From: Microtetraspora sp. NBRC 13810 | Lineage (GTDB): Bacteria > Actinomycetota > Actinomycetes > Streptosporangiales > Streptosporangiaceae | Direction of reading: 5' to 3' | Assembly (NCBI RefSeq): GCF_030268685.1 | Contig: NZ_BSRQ01000007.1 | Location: 124,001-188,000, forward strand | Length of the DNA stretch: 64,000 bases | Translations under genes and position numbers: made by a program | Part shown: positions 26,455 to 35,078 of the stretch, one piece after another | Position numbering within the stretch: position 1 is the first letter of the stretch | How the letters are laid out: each line of letters begins with the position of its first letter | The notes under the pieces: generated by a model | Seen by the model: only the letters and a program-made list of their open reading frames with translations | Told to the model about the DNA's origin: nothing | The model's database searches: none

Positions 26455-26876
26455 AAGTCACGGAACGTGAAGGCCGCCGGGCCGGGCCCGGAGGCCTTCA
26501 GCCGTTCCAGCCGCTCCATGCCCTCGGCCAGCGTCGGCGTGCTCCCCTCCGGAATCCACCACAGCACCGTGTACGGCTCCGCGATCCGGTGGAACCACTC
26601 CTTGCGCCGTTGCAGCACGGGCAGGTGCGGGCTGCGGTAGACGAAGTTCCACAACGTGTCGCGGTCTTCCCACACCGACATGTTGATCAGCAGGTGGTCG
26701 CCGAACTCGTGGGCCGTGACGGCGTCGGGCTCGGGGCCGCCCTTCATCCGCCAGACGAATCCCGGCGCGACGTCGGCGATGGCGTTGATCGGTTCGAGCA
26801 GGTCGATGAAGTCCTTCAGCTGCTCAGACTCCGTGGGGGCGCGCAGGTGGGCGATGTTGAGCTGGGCTAGGTGCAT
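26400..26876 (-). CDS. DUF3291 family protein
   Basis: This 158-residue protein is a single DUF3291 domain. The family features are LAQLNIAHLRAP at the start, INAIADVAPGFVWR, the LLINMSVWEDRDTLWNFVYR strand-helix, and WFHRI followed by VLWWIPEG. Members look like ferredoxin-fold monooxygenase relatives but have no known reaction. The 3' end lies over the end of the DUF3866 gene, which is unusual for a conserved neighbour and fits later arrival of this gene. Confidence 0.85.
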   Translation of the reverse strand: MHLAQLNIAHLRAPTESEQLKDFIDLLEPINAIADVAPGFVWRMKGGPEPDAVTAHEFGDHLLINMSVWEDRDTLWNFVYRSPHLPVLQRRKEWFHRIAEPYTVLWWIPEGSTPTLAEGMERLERLKASGPGPAAFTFRDFYDSSEAASLPAAAEARK

Positions 26877-27308
26877 GCGGATCAGCAGACCACGCCGCCC
26901 TCTTCTATGTCAACATCTATTGTTTTTAGAGGCGTGTCCGCCGGGGCGGTGTGACGTTGTCCACACGCGGAGTGCGTTGCGGGCGGAACGGGCGCGGGCA
27001 TGGTGACCTGCGATGGAGGGGCCGTTCAGACGGCCGGGCCGGCTTCCCGCCGGGCCCGTGGGGTGCGCCGGAGTCCGGGCGCGCCGGCTCCACGAGATCG
27101 CCGGACGTGGACCAGTCCGGCCTTGACCGGCGGCGCGTGACCGAGGGCGCGCGCCCGCACGTTTCCCGCTTCACCGCGGATGGAGATCCGACGATGAGAA
27201 CAGACATCCGTTCCACGCCGAACGTCCGCCGGCTCGCCGGCCGGGCGGCTCCCCGAGGATCACGCCGGCCGGGCGACCGCCGCACCGGCCACTGACGGGC
27301 CGACCGCG
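26877..27308. other. Gene-free stretch, 432 bases
   Basis: An AT-rich patch (26900-26935) precedes the DUF3291 gene and may hold its promoter. The rest is GC-rich with no frame that looks like a protein. It may include the decayed first half of the MFS gene that follows, but no piece of it is recognisable. Confidence 0.5.
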
Positions 27309-27998
27309 ATGCTGGCCCTCGTCGTACGGGCCGCGTCACGTGCCCGCCGCGCGGCACCCGCCCGTACACCCGTCCTTGCGCGGGGGCGGGGCGCGCCGCG
27401 GCCGGGGCGGGGGCCGTGGCGGCATCCGGGGGCCTGGCTGGTCGCCTGTTACCTGGGGTTGCAGTCGCTGAGCTACTACTCCGCCATCACCTGGCTGCCC
27501 ACCGTCCTGACCGACTCGGGCATGCGGGAGGACGCGGCCGGCTGGATGCTGTCCTTCTTCGAACTGCTGGGGATCGCCGGGTCGTTGCTCGTCACGGTAC
27601 TGGCGGAGCGGGGGGTGCCCCTGGGCGCGCTGGCGGCGGCGGGCGCGGTCCTGTCGGCGCTCGGTTTCGCGGGCCTGCTCACCGTCCCGGCCGCGGAGCC
27701 CTACCCGTGGATGGCGCTGCTCGGGGTCGGGCAGGGCGCGGCGATCAGCCTGGCCACGATCTTCGTCGTGCTGCACTCCGCCGGTGCCGGGCACGCGGGC
27801 CGGCTGTCCGGCATGGCGCACTGCGCCGGCTACACCCTCGCCGCGACCGGCCCGCTCGCGTTCGGCGCCGTCCACCAGGTGACCGGCGGGTGGGCCGTGC
27901 CGCTGCTCCTCATGGCGGCCCTGGCGCTCCCGCAGGCCGCCGTCGGGGCCGGCGCCGCCGGGAGACGCCACAGGGAAGCCGTCACTGAAGATCCATGA
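27309..27998 (+). pseudogene. C-terminal half of a CynX/NimT-type MFS transporter
   Basis: The 229-codon frame encodes about six membrane segments that match the second half of the CynX/NimT group of major facilitator proteins, for example AWLVACYLGLQSLSYYSAI and WLPTVLTDSG at its start. MFS proteins of this group have 12 segments and about 400 residues, so the N-terminal half is missing. The first 35 codons are Arg/Pro-rich and look like the central cytoplasmic loop. No upstream fragment of the first half is found. It is probably non-functional. Confidence 0.65.
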
Positions 27999-28200
27999 TC
28001 ATGAGGACGACGAGCCCGACGAGGTGGAGCAACACGACGAACCCGATGAGGAAGACGAAGACGAACTTCGCGGGGCCGTGCTCGAAGTGCTTCCCCTCGT
28101 CCAGCGGCGGCAGTTTCGCCTGTCGTTCGGCGATCCGCTCCTCCAGGGTCTTTCTCTTCCGGCGGGGCATGACGGTCTCCGGCATCGTCTGATCACCCAT
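27982..28200 (-). CDS. Small basic membrane protein
   Basis: This 72-residue protein has a basic, helical N-terminal half (RRKRKTLEERIAERQAKLPP) and one C-terminal membrane helix (KFVFVFLIGFVVLLHLVGLV). Length and layout suggest a small anchored protein; no family was recognised. It is divergent from the MarR gene and shares the operator region, so it may be controlled by that regulator. It overlaps the truncated MFS gene by 17 bases. Confidence 0.55.
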   Translation of the reverse strand: MGDQTMPETVMPRRKRKTLEERIAERQAKLPPLDEGKHFEHGPAKFVFVFLIGFVVLLHLVGLVVLMIMDLQ

Positions 28201-28246
28201 CTTCTCGCCCCGCGTCGCGGGGGCCCGGGACGCGTGTCCGTCAAAC

Positions 28247-28275
28247 GATTAGTACACTAATCATTAGTACACTAC
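28247..28275. promoter_or_regulatory. Palindromic operator in front of the MarR/OhrR gene
   Basis: GATTAGTACACTAATC (28247-28262) has perfect GATTAGT and ACTAATC arms around a central AC. A second, partial copy (ATTAGTACACTAC) starts at 28263, so the site is a palindrome plus a direct repeat. It lies in an AT-rich patch 40 bases before the MarR start and between two divergent genes, the usual place for an autoregulatory MarR operator. Confidence 0.75.
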
Positions 28276-28313
28276 TTGTTATAGCATGAGTCCCGCCGTT
28301 ACGGAGGTGTCCC

Positions 28314-28793
28314 GTGAGTGACCTTGACGACATCGGCGACCCGCTCGCCCTGGAGAGCCAGGTGTGCTTCGCCCTGGCGGTCGCCTCCCGCAGCGTGATC
28401 GCGCTCTACCGGCCGCTGCTGGAGCCGATGGGGCTCACCCATCCTCAGTACCTGGTGATGCTCGCGCTGTGGCAGCGCGCCCCGTTGTCGGTCAAGGAGC
28501 TCGGCAGGCTGCTCCAGCTCGAACCCGCCACGCTGTCCCCCCTCCTCAAGCGCCTCGAAGCCGGCGGATACGTGCATCGTCCGCGTGCCGACCAGGACGC
28601 CCGCTCCCTCGCCGTCACCCTGACCCCGGCCGGGCGGGCGCTGCGCGGCCAGGCCGAGAAGATCCCGGCGGCGATCGTCGGGCGGCTGGGGATGGAGCTG
28701 TCCGAGCTGCGGCACGTCCACGAGGTGCTCACCCGGATGATCGCCCACGCCAACGACGCCCACCGGACCCTCCGGGACCGGGCGGCCCTGTAG
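28314..28793 (+). CDS. MarR family regulator of the OhrR type
   Basis: This 159-residue protein is a MarR winged-helix dimer. The N-terminal segment VCFALAVASRSV places Cys18 where OhrR proteins carry their peroxide-reactive cysteine. The DNA-binding wing is seen in LLQLEPATLSPLLKRLEAGG and the DARSLAVTLT hairpin. OhrR proteins repress a hydroperoxide-reducing enzyme until the cysteine is oxidised. Here no ohr gene is next to it; only the small membrane protein shares the operator. The GTG at 28314 follows GGAGG. Confidence 0.85.
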   Translation: MSDLDDIGDPLALESQVCFALAVASRSVIALYRPLLEPMGLTHPQYLVMLALWQRAPLSVKELGRLLQLEPATLSPLLKRLEAGGYVHRPRADQDARSLAVTLTPAGRALRGQAEKIPAAIVGRLGMELSELRHVHEVLTRMIAHANDAHRTLRDRAAL

Positions 28794-28892
28794 GGCGTCC
28801 TCAACGCACAACGGGATCCCTGCCGCTCCGCGCGCGGAAGGTCCGCCTCCGAGGCGGGCGGCGGACCGGCTGCCGTCCGCCGGGAGCGCCGG

Positions 28893-30419
28893 TCAGGTCT
28901 CCCCGCGCGGCGCGCCGCGGAGCGCGATCGCCGACAGCGCCGCCGTCACCGCGAGGACCGCCGCGGCGATGCCCATGACCACGGTGAACCCCTCGTCGAA
29001 GGCGGTCCTCGCGGCCCGGAGCAGGGCGGCGGCGGTCGTCTGGTCCAGCCGGGCCGCGACCGCGGTGGCCGCGCCGAGCGACTCGCGCGCGACGACGCCC
29101 TCGTCCGGACGGAGCCCCGGTACGGCGGGCAGCGCGGTCCGGTAGGCGGCGGCGAGGACGGTGCCGAGGACGGCGACGCCCAGCCCGGCGCCCAGCTCGA
29201 ACGACGTCTCCTGGATCGCCGCGGCCTCCCCGGCCCGTTCCGGCCGTGCCGCCGCCATGATGATGTCCGCGCCGAGGGTCATCACCACCCCGGCTCCCGC
29301 GCCCGCCGAGATCAGCACCGCGATCGGCGCGCCCGTGCCCCACAGGGCCGCCGCGGCGAGCGCGGCGGCGAAGACGGCCAGCGACGCGCTCACCGCCGTC
29401 CGGTGCCCGGCCCGGCGGGCCAGCCAGGGCGCCGCCGCCGCCCCGGCCGCGTTGGCCGCGGCGAGCGGCGCGAGCACCAGCCCGGCCTCCACCGGCGAGT
29501 ACCCGGCGACCAGCTGGAACCGCTGGGTGAGGAAGAACAGCAGCGCCGTGTAGCAGCCGAAGCAGCACAGCACGGCGACGGCGGCGGCGCGGAAGCGGCG
29601 GTCGGCGAACAGCGACAGGTCGAGCAGCGGGTGGGCGGCCCGCCGCTGCCGGACGACGAACACCGCCAGCAGAACGACCGCCGCCGCGCCCAGGGCGGCC
29701 GGCACGGCGACCCCCTCGCCGCCCAGGCCCTTCAGCGCGTAGACGCCCAGCGCCAGACCGGCCGCGGACAGGATCGCGCCCTGCGCGTCCCACCGGCGCG
29801 GCGCCGGGTCCCTGGACTCGGGGATCAGCCGCCGGCCCGCCACCAGGACGACCGCCACCACCGGCACGTTGACCAGGAAGACCGCGCCCCACCACCATCG
29901 CTCCACCAGGAGGCCGCCGACGAGCGGGCCGATCGTGGCGCCGGCGCTGTGGGCCGCCGTCCACAGCCCGATGGCGACCGCGCGTTCGCGGGCGTCGGGG
30001 AACACCGACCTGATGACCGCCACGGTGGACGCCATGATCATCGCCGCGCCCACGCCGAGCAGCATCCGGGCGCCGATGAGCTGCGCCGCCGTACCGGAGA
30101 ACGCGGCGGCGGCCGAGGCGGCCCCGAACACGGCGAAGCCCGCCGACAGCGTACGCCTGCGTCCCAGGCGGTCCCCCAGCGTGCCGAAGGTGACCAGCAA
30201 CGTCGCCACGGTCAGCGAGTAGACGTCCACGATCCACAGCAGCCCGGCGGCGTCCGGCAGCAGGTCCTGGCTGATGGCGGGCACGGCCACGTGCAGCACG
30301 GTCAGGTCCACGCCGACCATCAGCAGGCTCGTGCACAGCACGGCCAGTACCGCCCACCTGCGCGGATGCCCGGCCGGGCGGGCGGCGGCGCGGGCGCCCG
30401 CCGTGTCGTCGAGAGTCAT
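28893..30419 (-). CDS. DHA2 family (14-segment) drug efflux MFS transporter
   Basis: This 508-residue protein has 14 membrane segments, as in the EmrB/QacA drug-proton antiporters. Typical motifs are the first-loop GDRLGRRR (motif A), the VDLTVLHVAVPAIS start of segment 1, and GPLVGGLLVERWWWGAVFLVNVP. It should pump toxic compounds out with protons. The ATG at 30419 is preferred to the upstream in-frame start, as the family begins near it. The HxlR regulator gene is divergent, 89 bases away, and probably controls it. Confidence 0.92.
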   Translation of the reverse strand: MTLDDTAGARAAARPAGHPRRWAVLAVLCTSLLMVGVDLTVLHVAVPAISQDLLPDAAGLLWIVDVYSLTVATLLVTFGTLGDRLGRRRTLSAGFAVFGAASAAAAFSGTAAQLIGARMLLGVGAAMIMASTVAVIRSVFPDARERAVAIGLWTAAHSAGATIGPLVGGLLVERWWWGAVFLVNVPVVAVVLVAGRRLIPESRDPAPRRWDAQGAILSAAGLALGVYALKGLGGEGVAVPAALGAAAVVLLAVFVVRQRRAAHPLLDLSLFADRRFRAAAVAVLCCFGCYTALLFFLTQRFQLVAGYSPVEAGLVLAPLAAANAAGAAAAPWLARRAGHRTAVSASLAVFAAALAAAALWGTGAPIAVLISAGAGAGVVMTLGADIIMAAARPERAGEAAAIQETSFELGAGLGVAVLGTVLAAAYRTALPAVPGLRPDEGVVARESLGAATAVAARLDQTTAAALLRAARTAFDEGFTVVMGIAAAVLAVTAALSAIALRGAPRGET

Positions 30420-30508
30420 GCCGCCAGCCTCGTGACACAGGGGCTGAGGCGGCAAGTACGGTTATTCCTGTGCCATAGTGCCGTTTCGTATACCCATGGA
30501 GGTCAGAG

Positions 30509-30904
30509 ATGCGTGGGGACCTCGACGAGATGCCGGACCACTGCATGGTCGAGGTGGCCATGGAGGTGCTCGGCGGGCGGTGGAAGCTGGCGATCCTGCG
30601 CAAGCTCCTGGACCGGACGCACCGCTTCGGCGAGCTGATGCGCGCGATGCACGGCGTCACCCAGCGGATGCTGACCCGGCAGCTCCGCGAGCTGGAGGCC
30701 GACGGGCTGGTCGTGCGGACGGTCTACCGCGAGGTGCCGCCCAAGGTCGAGTACTCGCTGACCGAGGCGGGGCGAAGCCTGGAGAAGATCGTCCTGCTGC
30801 TCGACGACTGGGGCCGCTGGTACCTCGGCGCCCGCCCGCCCGCCGGCGAGCGGCGGCCCGGCCTCCCGCCGCCCGCGGGCGAGGGAGGCCGGGAGACCCA
30901 TTAG
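30509..30904 (+). CDS. HxlR family transcriptional regulator
   Basis: This 131-residue winged-helix protein matches the HxlR family: CMVEVAMEVLGGRWKLAILR at the start, RFGELMRAMHGVTQRMLTRQ for the recognition helix, and a wing that reads PPKVEYSLTEAGRSL. The cysteine at position 12 is the family's conserved one. The ATG at 30509 has a GGAGGT site. It is divergent from the efflux pump and is its likely repressor. Its stop overlaps the convergent SGNH-fold gene by four bases. Confidence 0.9.
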   Translation: MRGDLDEMPDHCMVEVAMEVLGGRWKLAILRKLLDRTHRFGELMRAMHGVTQRMLTRQLRELEADGLVVRTVYREVPPKVEYSLTEAGRSLEKIVLLLDDWGRWYLGARPPAGERRPGLPPPAGEGGRETH

Positions 30905-32706
30905 TAGAAGTGTTCGAAGTCGCGGTGCGGCGGGCAGGGTTCGCCACGGCCGTCACAGGGGGCGGTGCCGCCACCGCCCTCGCCGGGAAGCGGGATCCAG
31001 ATGTCGATGACGTTGTCGATCCCGCCGCCCGAGGGACTGCCGCTGGGTTCGACGCCCGAGGGGGGCGGTTCGAGCACGTCGCCGGCCGGCGGCGGGTCCT
31101 GCGGCTCGGGGTAGACGGGGATCGGGGTGTAGTCGTAGCAGCTTCCGGGGAGCTGGGTGTAGCGGTAGGCGTTCAGGTCGCCGCCCCACTCGACGAGCCA
31201 GCAGCCGCCGGAGCCGTCGGGCATCCGCCTGGCCGACCGGCCGCAGCAGGACAGCGGGTCGTGCCTGCCGGGAGTGCTGGCGTCGCCGAGACCGGAGCTG
31301 ATCGGGTCGCTGCTGCCCGTCGGGGAGTTGGCCGCGATCCACACGCCGAACCACAGGTCCCAGATCGCGCTGCCGGGTGAGGGGTAGTAGCCGTCGGGCA
31401 CGGGCGTCCCCGCGCTGCCCGGCTCCGCGGAGACGCAGTGCCGGGACTGCCGGGCGCTCAGGCAGAACCGCGCCATGTTCGGCAGGACGCCGTCCTGGAG
31501 CTCCCGCTCGGTGGGCACGGCCTGTCCGGGCTGCGCCCTGGTGATCACCTGGCTGAGCTGCGGCGCCTTCGCCCACAGGCCCGGGCAGCGCGCCTGGAGC
31601 CAGCGCGCCAGCGACTGGCCGATGGCCAGGTGCCCCGCCCTGTTGGGCATGAAGCTCTCCTGGAAGGCGTGCACGTTGTTCCCCGCGCGCAGCTCGGCGG
31701 CGTTCAGGGTCCAGGCGTGGAAGTACGGCGCGGCCGTACCGACCTCGTGACCCGCCACGGCGGGGGCCGGGTCGAAGACCTCCACGGCGGGCTTGGCCGG
31801 GTCGGCGGCGTTGAAGGCGGTCACGGCGGTCCGCAGCCGGGCGTTCAGTGCGGAGACGTAGCCGTGCAGGGCGTCCAGCGTCTGGGCGCCCATGAACGTC
31901 AGCCACGGGTTGCCGGTCGCCTTCACCGGGGACGGGTAGAGGTTCAGCACGATCAAGGCGTTGGGCGCGGCCCTGCGGGCGGCCGTGAGCGCCGCGGTGA
32001 CCTGCGTCTGGACCTCGGCCAGGTTGTTCTGCTCGCGGGTCAGCACGGCTTGGAAGTTGCGGAGCTGGTCGTTCCGCCAGCCCGGGGCGGGCAGGACGCC
32101 GCGCAGCAGCGCCGCGGTGGCCCTGCTGATGTAGGTGCCGAGGGCGTTCTGCAGGACGTCGGTGTAGTGTGCGTCGCCGGCGCCGAAGCCGAGGAGCACC
32201 ACGTTGGACTCGGGCCGGATGATGTTGCCCTGCGGGATGTTGCGGCCGGTGCCGGCGTCGACGTCGACCTGGTCGATCATCATGTGCTTGCCCTGGGCCC
32301 CGGAGGAGGCGGCGAGGGCGAGCCGGTCGATGTCGATCGAGGTCCGGATCGAGCCCTCGCTCAGTGCGACGGGCAGGGTGGTCCGGTTGCTCGCGGACAG
32401 GTAGGCGAAGGCCAGCGCGCCCGGGGCGTACGGGGACTGGTGGCGCCAGAAGGTGGAGTGGCCGTTGCCGGGCGTGTAGCCGCCGGCGCCCTCGCCGGAG
32501 CTGAAGCCGTCACCGGCCACGGACACCACCCGGGGGACCGAGGCCGGCACGGGGGTCGCCGCCGCGCCCCCGCACCCGGGCACGTTCGGCCCCGCCGAAG
32601 CCGCCGTGCCCCCTCCCACCAGCATCCCGGCCGCCATGACCGCGACCAGCGCGGCCCTCGCGCAGCGAACCCGCCAGGGCGGGCGTAAAGCATGAGCATG
32701 TCTCAT
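30901..32706 (-). CDS. Secreted SGNH-fold protein with substituted catalytic residues
   Basis: This 601-residue exported protein has a signal peptide (residues 1-38, ending in AASA). Residues about 58-375 follow the layout of actinomycete SGNH/GDSL hydrolases, but the key residues differ. The GDS of block I reads GDG (65-67, in AGDGFSSGEGAGGY), so the Ser nucleophile is Gly67. The Gly-Gly-Asn-Asp of block III reads GAGD (175-178), so Asn is Gly177. The final His of DSFHPN is Met353 (ESFMPN). Gly and other scaffold residues remain. The last 200 residues are Cys-, Pro- and Gly-rich and have no clear family. It is probably a binding protein or an enzyme with a different mechanism. The ATG at 32706 is chosen because the signal peptide starts there. 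Confidence 0.78.
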   Translation of the reverse strand: MRHAHALRPPWRVRCARAALVAVMAAGMLVGGGTAASAGPNVPGCGGAAATPVPASVPRVVSVAGDGFSSGEGAGGYTPGNGHSTFWRHQSPYAPGALAFAYLSASNRTTLPVALSEGSIRTSIDIDRLALAASSGAQGKHMMIDQVDVDAGTGRNIPQGNIIRPESNVVLLGFGAGDAHYTDVLQNALGTYISRATAALLRGVLPAPGWRNDQLRNFQAVLTREQNNLAEVQTQVTAALTAARRAAPNALIVLNLYPSPVKATGNPWLTFMGAQTLDALHGYVSALNARLRTAVTAFNAADPAKPAVEVFDPAPAVAGHEVGTAAPYFHAWTLNAAELRAGNNVHAFQESFMPNRAGHLAIGQSLARWLQARCPGLWAKAPQLSQVITRAQPGQAVPTERELQDGVLPNMARFCLSARQSRHCVSAEPGSAGTPVPDGYYPSPGSAIWDLWFGVWIAANSPTGSSDPISSGLGDASTPGRHDPLSCCGRSARRMPDGSGGCWLVEWGGDLNAYRYTQLPGSCYDYTPIPVYPEPQDPPPAGDVLEPPPSGVEPSGSPSGGGIDNVIDIWIPLPGEGGGGTAPCDGRGEPCPPHRDFEHFY

Positions 32707-33131
32707 GTTGCCAGTGAACAGCGGGCGTTGCGCGCTAGCATCCGGTGAATCACGTACCAGACGGGTCCTCGGACGGCCACGAAGACGTGGACGCCGACGG
32801 CCTTCGCGCCGGACCGGAGAAGCACGCCGACAGCGGCGGCGGAAGGCTTGCCGTGGCCGCGCTCGCCGCGCAGACGCCCGTGACGCACCGCGCTGCCACG
32901 AAAGGCCGTGGGAGCGCGGCATACCTTCGTCGCCAGGCCCGCGTGTCGCGTTCGTCGTGAAAAGCCCGACGGGCGCGACGAGAGGACGAACGGAAAGGCC
33001 GGCCCGCGACCGGCAGCGGCCGCCCTTCGCCGGGTCCGACGAGGGTTTCCGTGAAAACAGTGGAACCGGGTGGTGCGCCGCGGCCAAGTACCGGGTGAAA
33101 GCAACGACTACGCGGAGAGGACCACACACCC
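32707..33131. other. Gene-free stretch, 425 bases
   Basis: No frame is convincing; the best plus-strand frame (71 codons, 32745-32960) has no recognisable features. The end of the stretch should hold the sigma factor promoter. A GGAACC at 33062-33067 resembles the -35 of ECF-type promoters, which would fit self-activation, but the matching -10 is not clear. Confidence 0.45.
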
Positions 33132-33734
33132 GTGGTAAGTGCTCACGCACAACCCGACGGCCCGTCCGTCCCGGACGCCGCGCTCATCCGGGAGTCGCTG
33201 GTGGAGCCGGAGCTCTTCGCGACGCTGTTCGACCGGCACGCCGACGAGATCTTCCGCTACGCCGCCAGACGGCTCGGCCACGAGGAGGCCGAGGACGTGA
33301 CCGCGGAGGTGTTCCTCGCCGCCTTCCGCGTCCGGGCGCGTTATGACCCGGCCCAGCCGGACGCCCGGCCCTGGTTGTACGGCGTGGCGACCAGAGTGAT
33401 CTCCCAGCATCGGCGGTCGGAGCGAAGACGGACCAAAGCCCTCGCCCGCCTCGCGCCCGACCCGCCCGGCTCGTTCGACGAACGCAGCGTGAACCGCGTC
33501 ACCGCCGGGCAACTCCAGCCACGGCTGGCCCAGATGCTGGCCCGCCTCAGCGCGGCCGAACGTGACCTGCTGTTACTCGTCGCCTGGGCCGACCTGAGCT
33601 ACGAAGAGGCGGCCGTGGCGCTGGGCGTCCCCGTCGGCACCGTCCGGTCCCGGCTGCACCGCACCCGCGCCAAGCTCCGCCGCGCGCTCGGCGGGAAAGA
33701 CCCCCTGATCCTGGAGCACGCACATGAACGATGA
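33132..33734 (+). CDS. ECF-type RNA polymerase sigma factor
   Basis: This 200-residue sigma-70 family protein has region 2 (ELFATLFDRHADEIFRYAAR, then EEAEDVTAEVFLAAF) and region 4 (LSAAERDLLLLVAWADLSY and GVPVGTVRSRLHRTRAKLRR), and lacks regions 1 and 3, as ECF factors do. It would redirect RNA polymerase to a small gene set in response to a signal. The GTG at 33132 is the likely start. Its end overlaps the next gene by 11 bases, so the pair is translated together and that gene probably modulates it. Confidence 0.92.
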   Translation: MVSAHAQPDGPSVPDAALIRESLVEPELFATLFDRHADEIFRYAARRLGHEEAEDVTAEVFLAAFRVRARYDPAQPDARPWLYGVATRVISQHRRSERRRTKALARLAPDPPGSFDERSVNRVTAGQLQPRLAQMLARLSAAERDLLLLVAWADLSYEEAAVALGVPVGTVRSRLHRTRAKLRRALGGKDPLILEHAHER

Positions 33735-34809
33735 GTTCGACACCTTCGCCCGCCTCCGCCCGGCCGCTCCGCCGTACCCGCCGCGGGCGCGGGCGGAGGC
33801 GCGGCGGCGGCTGCTCGACGCGGCACGGAGGGATTCCGGCGGTCGCCGGCCCGCCTGGCTCGCCCGGTTCCGGCCGGTGACGCCCCGGGGCGCCTGGCAG
33901 GCGGCGGGCGCCTTCGCGCTGACGGCGGCCATGGTCGGAGGGGTCACCGTCGCACTGTCCGGCGGGACCGGCGAGGTACGGGGACCGGCGGTGAGCCGGG
34001 CCGTGGCGAGCGATCCGCCTCCCGCCCCGGAGACCTTCCCCGGCGAGCCGAATCCGCAGCCCGGGAAGTTCATCCGCATCGACTCCGAGATGATGTTCAC
34101 GTCGGAGGGCGATGGAGGCAAATGGCTCTACCGCAGCAAGCGGGCGTTCTACCGCGCGGTGGACGGCCGGAGCGATGGCCTGTTGTGGTCCGAGAGCCTG
34201 GCGCCGAAGGCGTTCCCCGGCCTGCCGCTGCCGGAGCAGGCGAAACGAACGCCATCCGGCGGGGGCTGGAACGAGGTCGACGGTCTCTGCCCCGGCCGGC
34301 CCCAGGACAACCGCAGGGACTACGTCCACCTGGCCGGCCTGCCCGCCGACGAGCAGGCGATGCTGAACCTCCTCTACCGGCACGTCGATCGCGAGTTCGC
34401 CGACCGCGAGGCGTTCCACACGGCGACCGACATGCTCAGGGAGACCTACATGCCCCGGGCACAGCGCCAGGCGCTCCTGAAGGCGATCGCCATGATCCCG
34501 GGAGTCGAGCCGGCCCAGGACGTCGCGGACTCCGCAGGGCGCAAGGGGGCCGCCCTGGGAATGACGCAGGACGGCGTACTGACGCAGTTGATCTACGATC
34601 CGCTGACGTCCATGTTCCTGGGGGAACGCGGCACGATCGTGGACGAGAAGACCGGTGGCGGCCCGGTCGGCGGCGTGGTCGCGCTGACCGCGCAGACCTC
34701 GGTGACCGTGGTCGACAAACTGCCCGAGGCGCCGGACGCGGCGAAGGACAGCACCTGCGAGATGGCCGCGGAGAACTCGGCACCGGGTGAGGCCACACCC
34801 GCCCGGTGA
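33724..34809 (+). CDS. CU044_5270 family membrane protein paired with the sigma factor
   Basis: This 361-residue protein has a short cytoplasmic N-terminus (about 55 residues with FARLRPAAPPYPPRARAEARR), one membrane helix (AAGAFALTAAMVGGVTVAL) and a long outer domain. The outer domain includes AMIPGVEPAQDVADSAGRKG and LIYDPLTSMFLGERGTIV, which mark the CU044_5270 family. Members are regularly found directly after an ECF sigma gene, as here with an 11-base overlap. An anti-sigma or signal-receiving role is inferred from that pairing; no zinc-binding anti-sigma motif is present. Confidence 0.85.
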   Translation: MNDEFDTFARLRPAAPPYPPRARAEARRRLLDAARRDSGGRRPAWLARFRPVTPRGAWQAAGAFALTAAMVGGVTVALSGGTGEVRGPAVSRAVASDPPPAPETFPGEPNPQPGKFIRIDSEMMFTSEGDGGKWLYRSKRAFYRAVDGRSDGLLWSESLAPKAFPGLPLPEQAKRTPSGGGWNEVDGLCPGRPQDNRRDYVHLAGLPADEQAMLNLLYRHVDREFADREAFHTATDMLRETYMPRAQRQALLKAIAMIPGVEPAQDVADSAGRKGAALGMTQDGVLTQLIYDPLTSMFLGERGTIVDEKTGGGPVGGVVALTAQTSVTVVDKLPEAPDAAKDSTCEMAAENSAPGEATPAR

Positions 34810-34974
34810 CGGGCGCGGCAGGACAGCGGAGCTGCCGTCGCGGCTGTGACGGGCGAAGGCCACCAGGGCCGCGAGAACCTCGCAGAGGGTGGCCGTGCGC
34901 CTCCTGAGCGCGCAAGAGGCGCCCGCTCAGGCCCGGGGATCTGTTTGCCGGATCTTCGCCAAGGCGTTGAGGGC

Positions 34975-35007
34975 GGGTCGCCCGGGGTGTGATTCCCCAG
35001 GCGACCC
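34975..35007. terminator. Hairpin between sigma operon and GNAT gene
   Basis: GGGTCGCCCGGGG (34975-34987) pairs with CCCCAGGCGACCC (34995-35007), with a single C-A mismatch and a seven-base loop. It lies between the convergent CU044_5270 and GNAT genes. Confidence 0.8.
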
Positions 35008-35078
35008 GGCCTGAATGGGCGTCTCCGAGCGCAGTAACCCGATCTTGAGAGTGAGGCGCGCTCCCGCTTGATTACCGG

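Noticed and set aside
32707-33150. Extension of the SGNH-fold gene upstream
   Set aside because: A signal peptide begins at 32706, and the extension is Arg-rich with no family features.
34975-35007. Inverted repeat as an insertion-sequence terminus
   Set aside because: The arms are close together, GC-rich and between two convergent stops, as expected for a terminator.
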